Part shown: positions 63,992 to 64,000 of the stretch, one piece after another
How positions within the stretch are numbered: the first letter of the stretch is position 1
Layout of the letters: every line of letters begins with the position of its first letter
NCBI RefSeq assembly: GCF_900635445.1
Contig: NZ_LR134117.1
Location: 3,720,001 to 3,784,000, forward strand
DNA length: 64,000 nucleotides
Direction of reading: 5' to 3'
Origin: Serratia odorifera
GTDB lineage: Bacteria > Pseudomonadota > Gammaproteobacteria > Enterobacterales > Enterobacteriaceae
The notes under the pieces: model-generated
Told to the model about the DNA's origin: nothing
The model's input: only the letters and a program-made list of their open reading frames with translations
Database searches by the model: none
Program-made: the position numbers and the translations under genes

Positions 63992-64000
63992 TATATGCCT

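Noticed and set aside
1..64000. tRNA, rRNA, CRISPR, insertion sequence or prophage
   Set aside because: No clover-leaf with a GTTCRA arm, no regularly spaced repeats, no transposase or integrase and no terminal inverted repeats were seen by eye. A computed scan was not possible.

Overview
The window is a stretch of enterobacterial core chromosome, most like Serratia or a close Yersiniaceae relative. The basis is gene order (yceH-mviM-murJ; argS-yecM-cutC; cmoAB-yecNED-aspS-nudB-yebC-ruvCAB-znuBCA-mepM-lpxM; pykA-hexR-zwf-eda; yoaBA-tsaB-yeaY-fadD-rnd-minEDC-ycgL; ycgMN-dsbB-nhaB-fadR-ycgB-dadAX) and high protein similarity to E. coli homologues recalled from memory. The sequence is GC-rich by eye. 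I see no rRNA, tRNA, insertion sequence, prophage or CRISPR array.

Layout. 1-13 kb: envelope and translation genes (murJ, argS, cutC, the tRNA wobble-uridine pair cmoA/cmoB). 13-24 kb: aspS with a probable fmdB remnant in front, yebC, the Holliday-junction genes ruvC and ruvAB under a LexA box, zinc uptake znuABC with a Zur box, mepM and lpxM. 24-30 kb: a leucine-rich-repeat protein, then pykA, hexR, zwf with a HexR box, and eda. 30-38 kb: a complete sigma-54-dependent D-glucosaminate PTS and catabolic cluster (dgaR-dgaABCDEF). 38-46 kb: the polyamine exporter mdtJI with leader ORFs, yoaB, yoaA, tsaB, yeaY, fadD with a FadR box, and rnd. 46-52 kb: minCDE, ycgL, a lytic transglycosylase, ycgM, ycgN and dsbB. 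52-64 kb: an EamA exporter behind a structured intergenic region, nhaB, fadR, ycgB (SpoVR), the D-alanine catabolic pair dadA-dadX, an MFS exporter, a DEDD exonuclease and a fused two-domain ABC permease that reaches the window edge.

How genes work together. The 24-38 kb block centres on 2-keto-3-deoxy-6-phosphogluconate (KDPG). HexR is a KDPG-responsive repressor in known systems, zwf feeds hexose phosphate oxidation, eda cleaves KDPG, and DgaE/DgaF make and cleave the same compound from D-glucosaminate. No edd gene lies between zwf and eda. FadR and its target fadD are both present. RuvAB and yoaA both carry LexA-type sites.

Quality warning. At least 18 genes, including the essential argS and murJ, carry single-base indels (about 25 events, mostly one extra base in a short homopolymer). 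Removing or adding the base restores a full-length, family-typical protein every time. The simplest reading is uncorrected sequencing error, not pseudogenes. Coordinates below span the intended genes, and the break point is stated in each entry.
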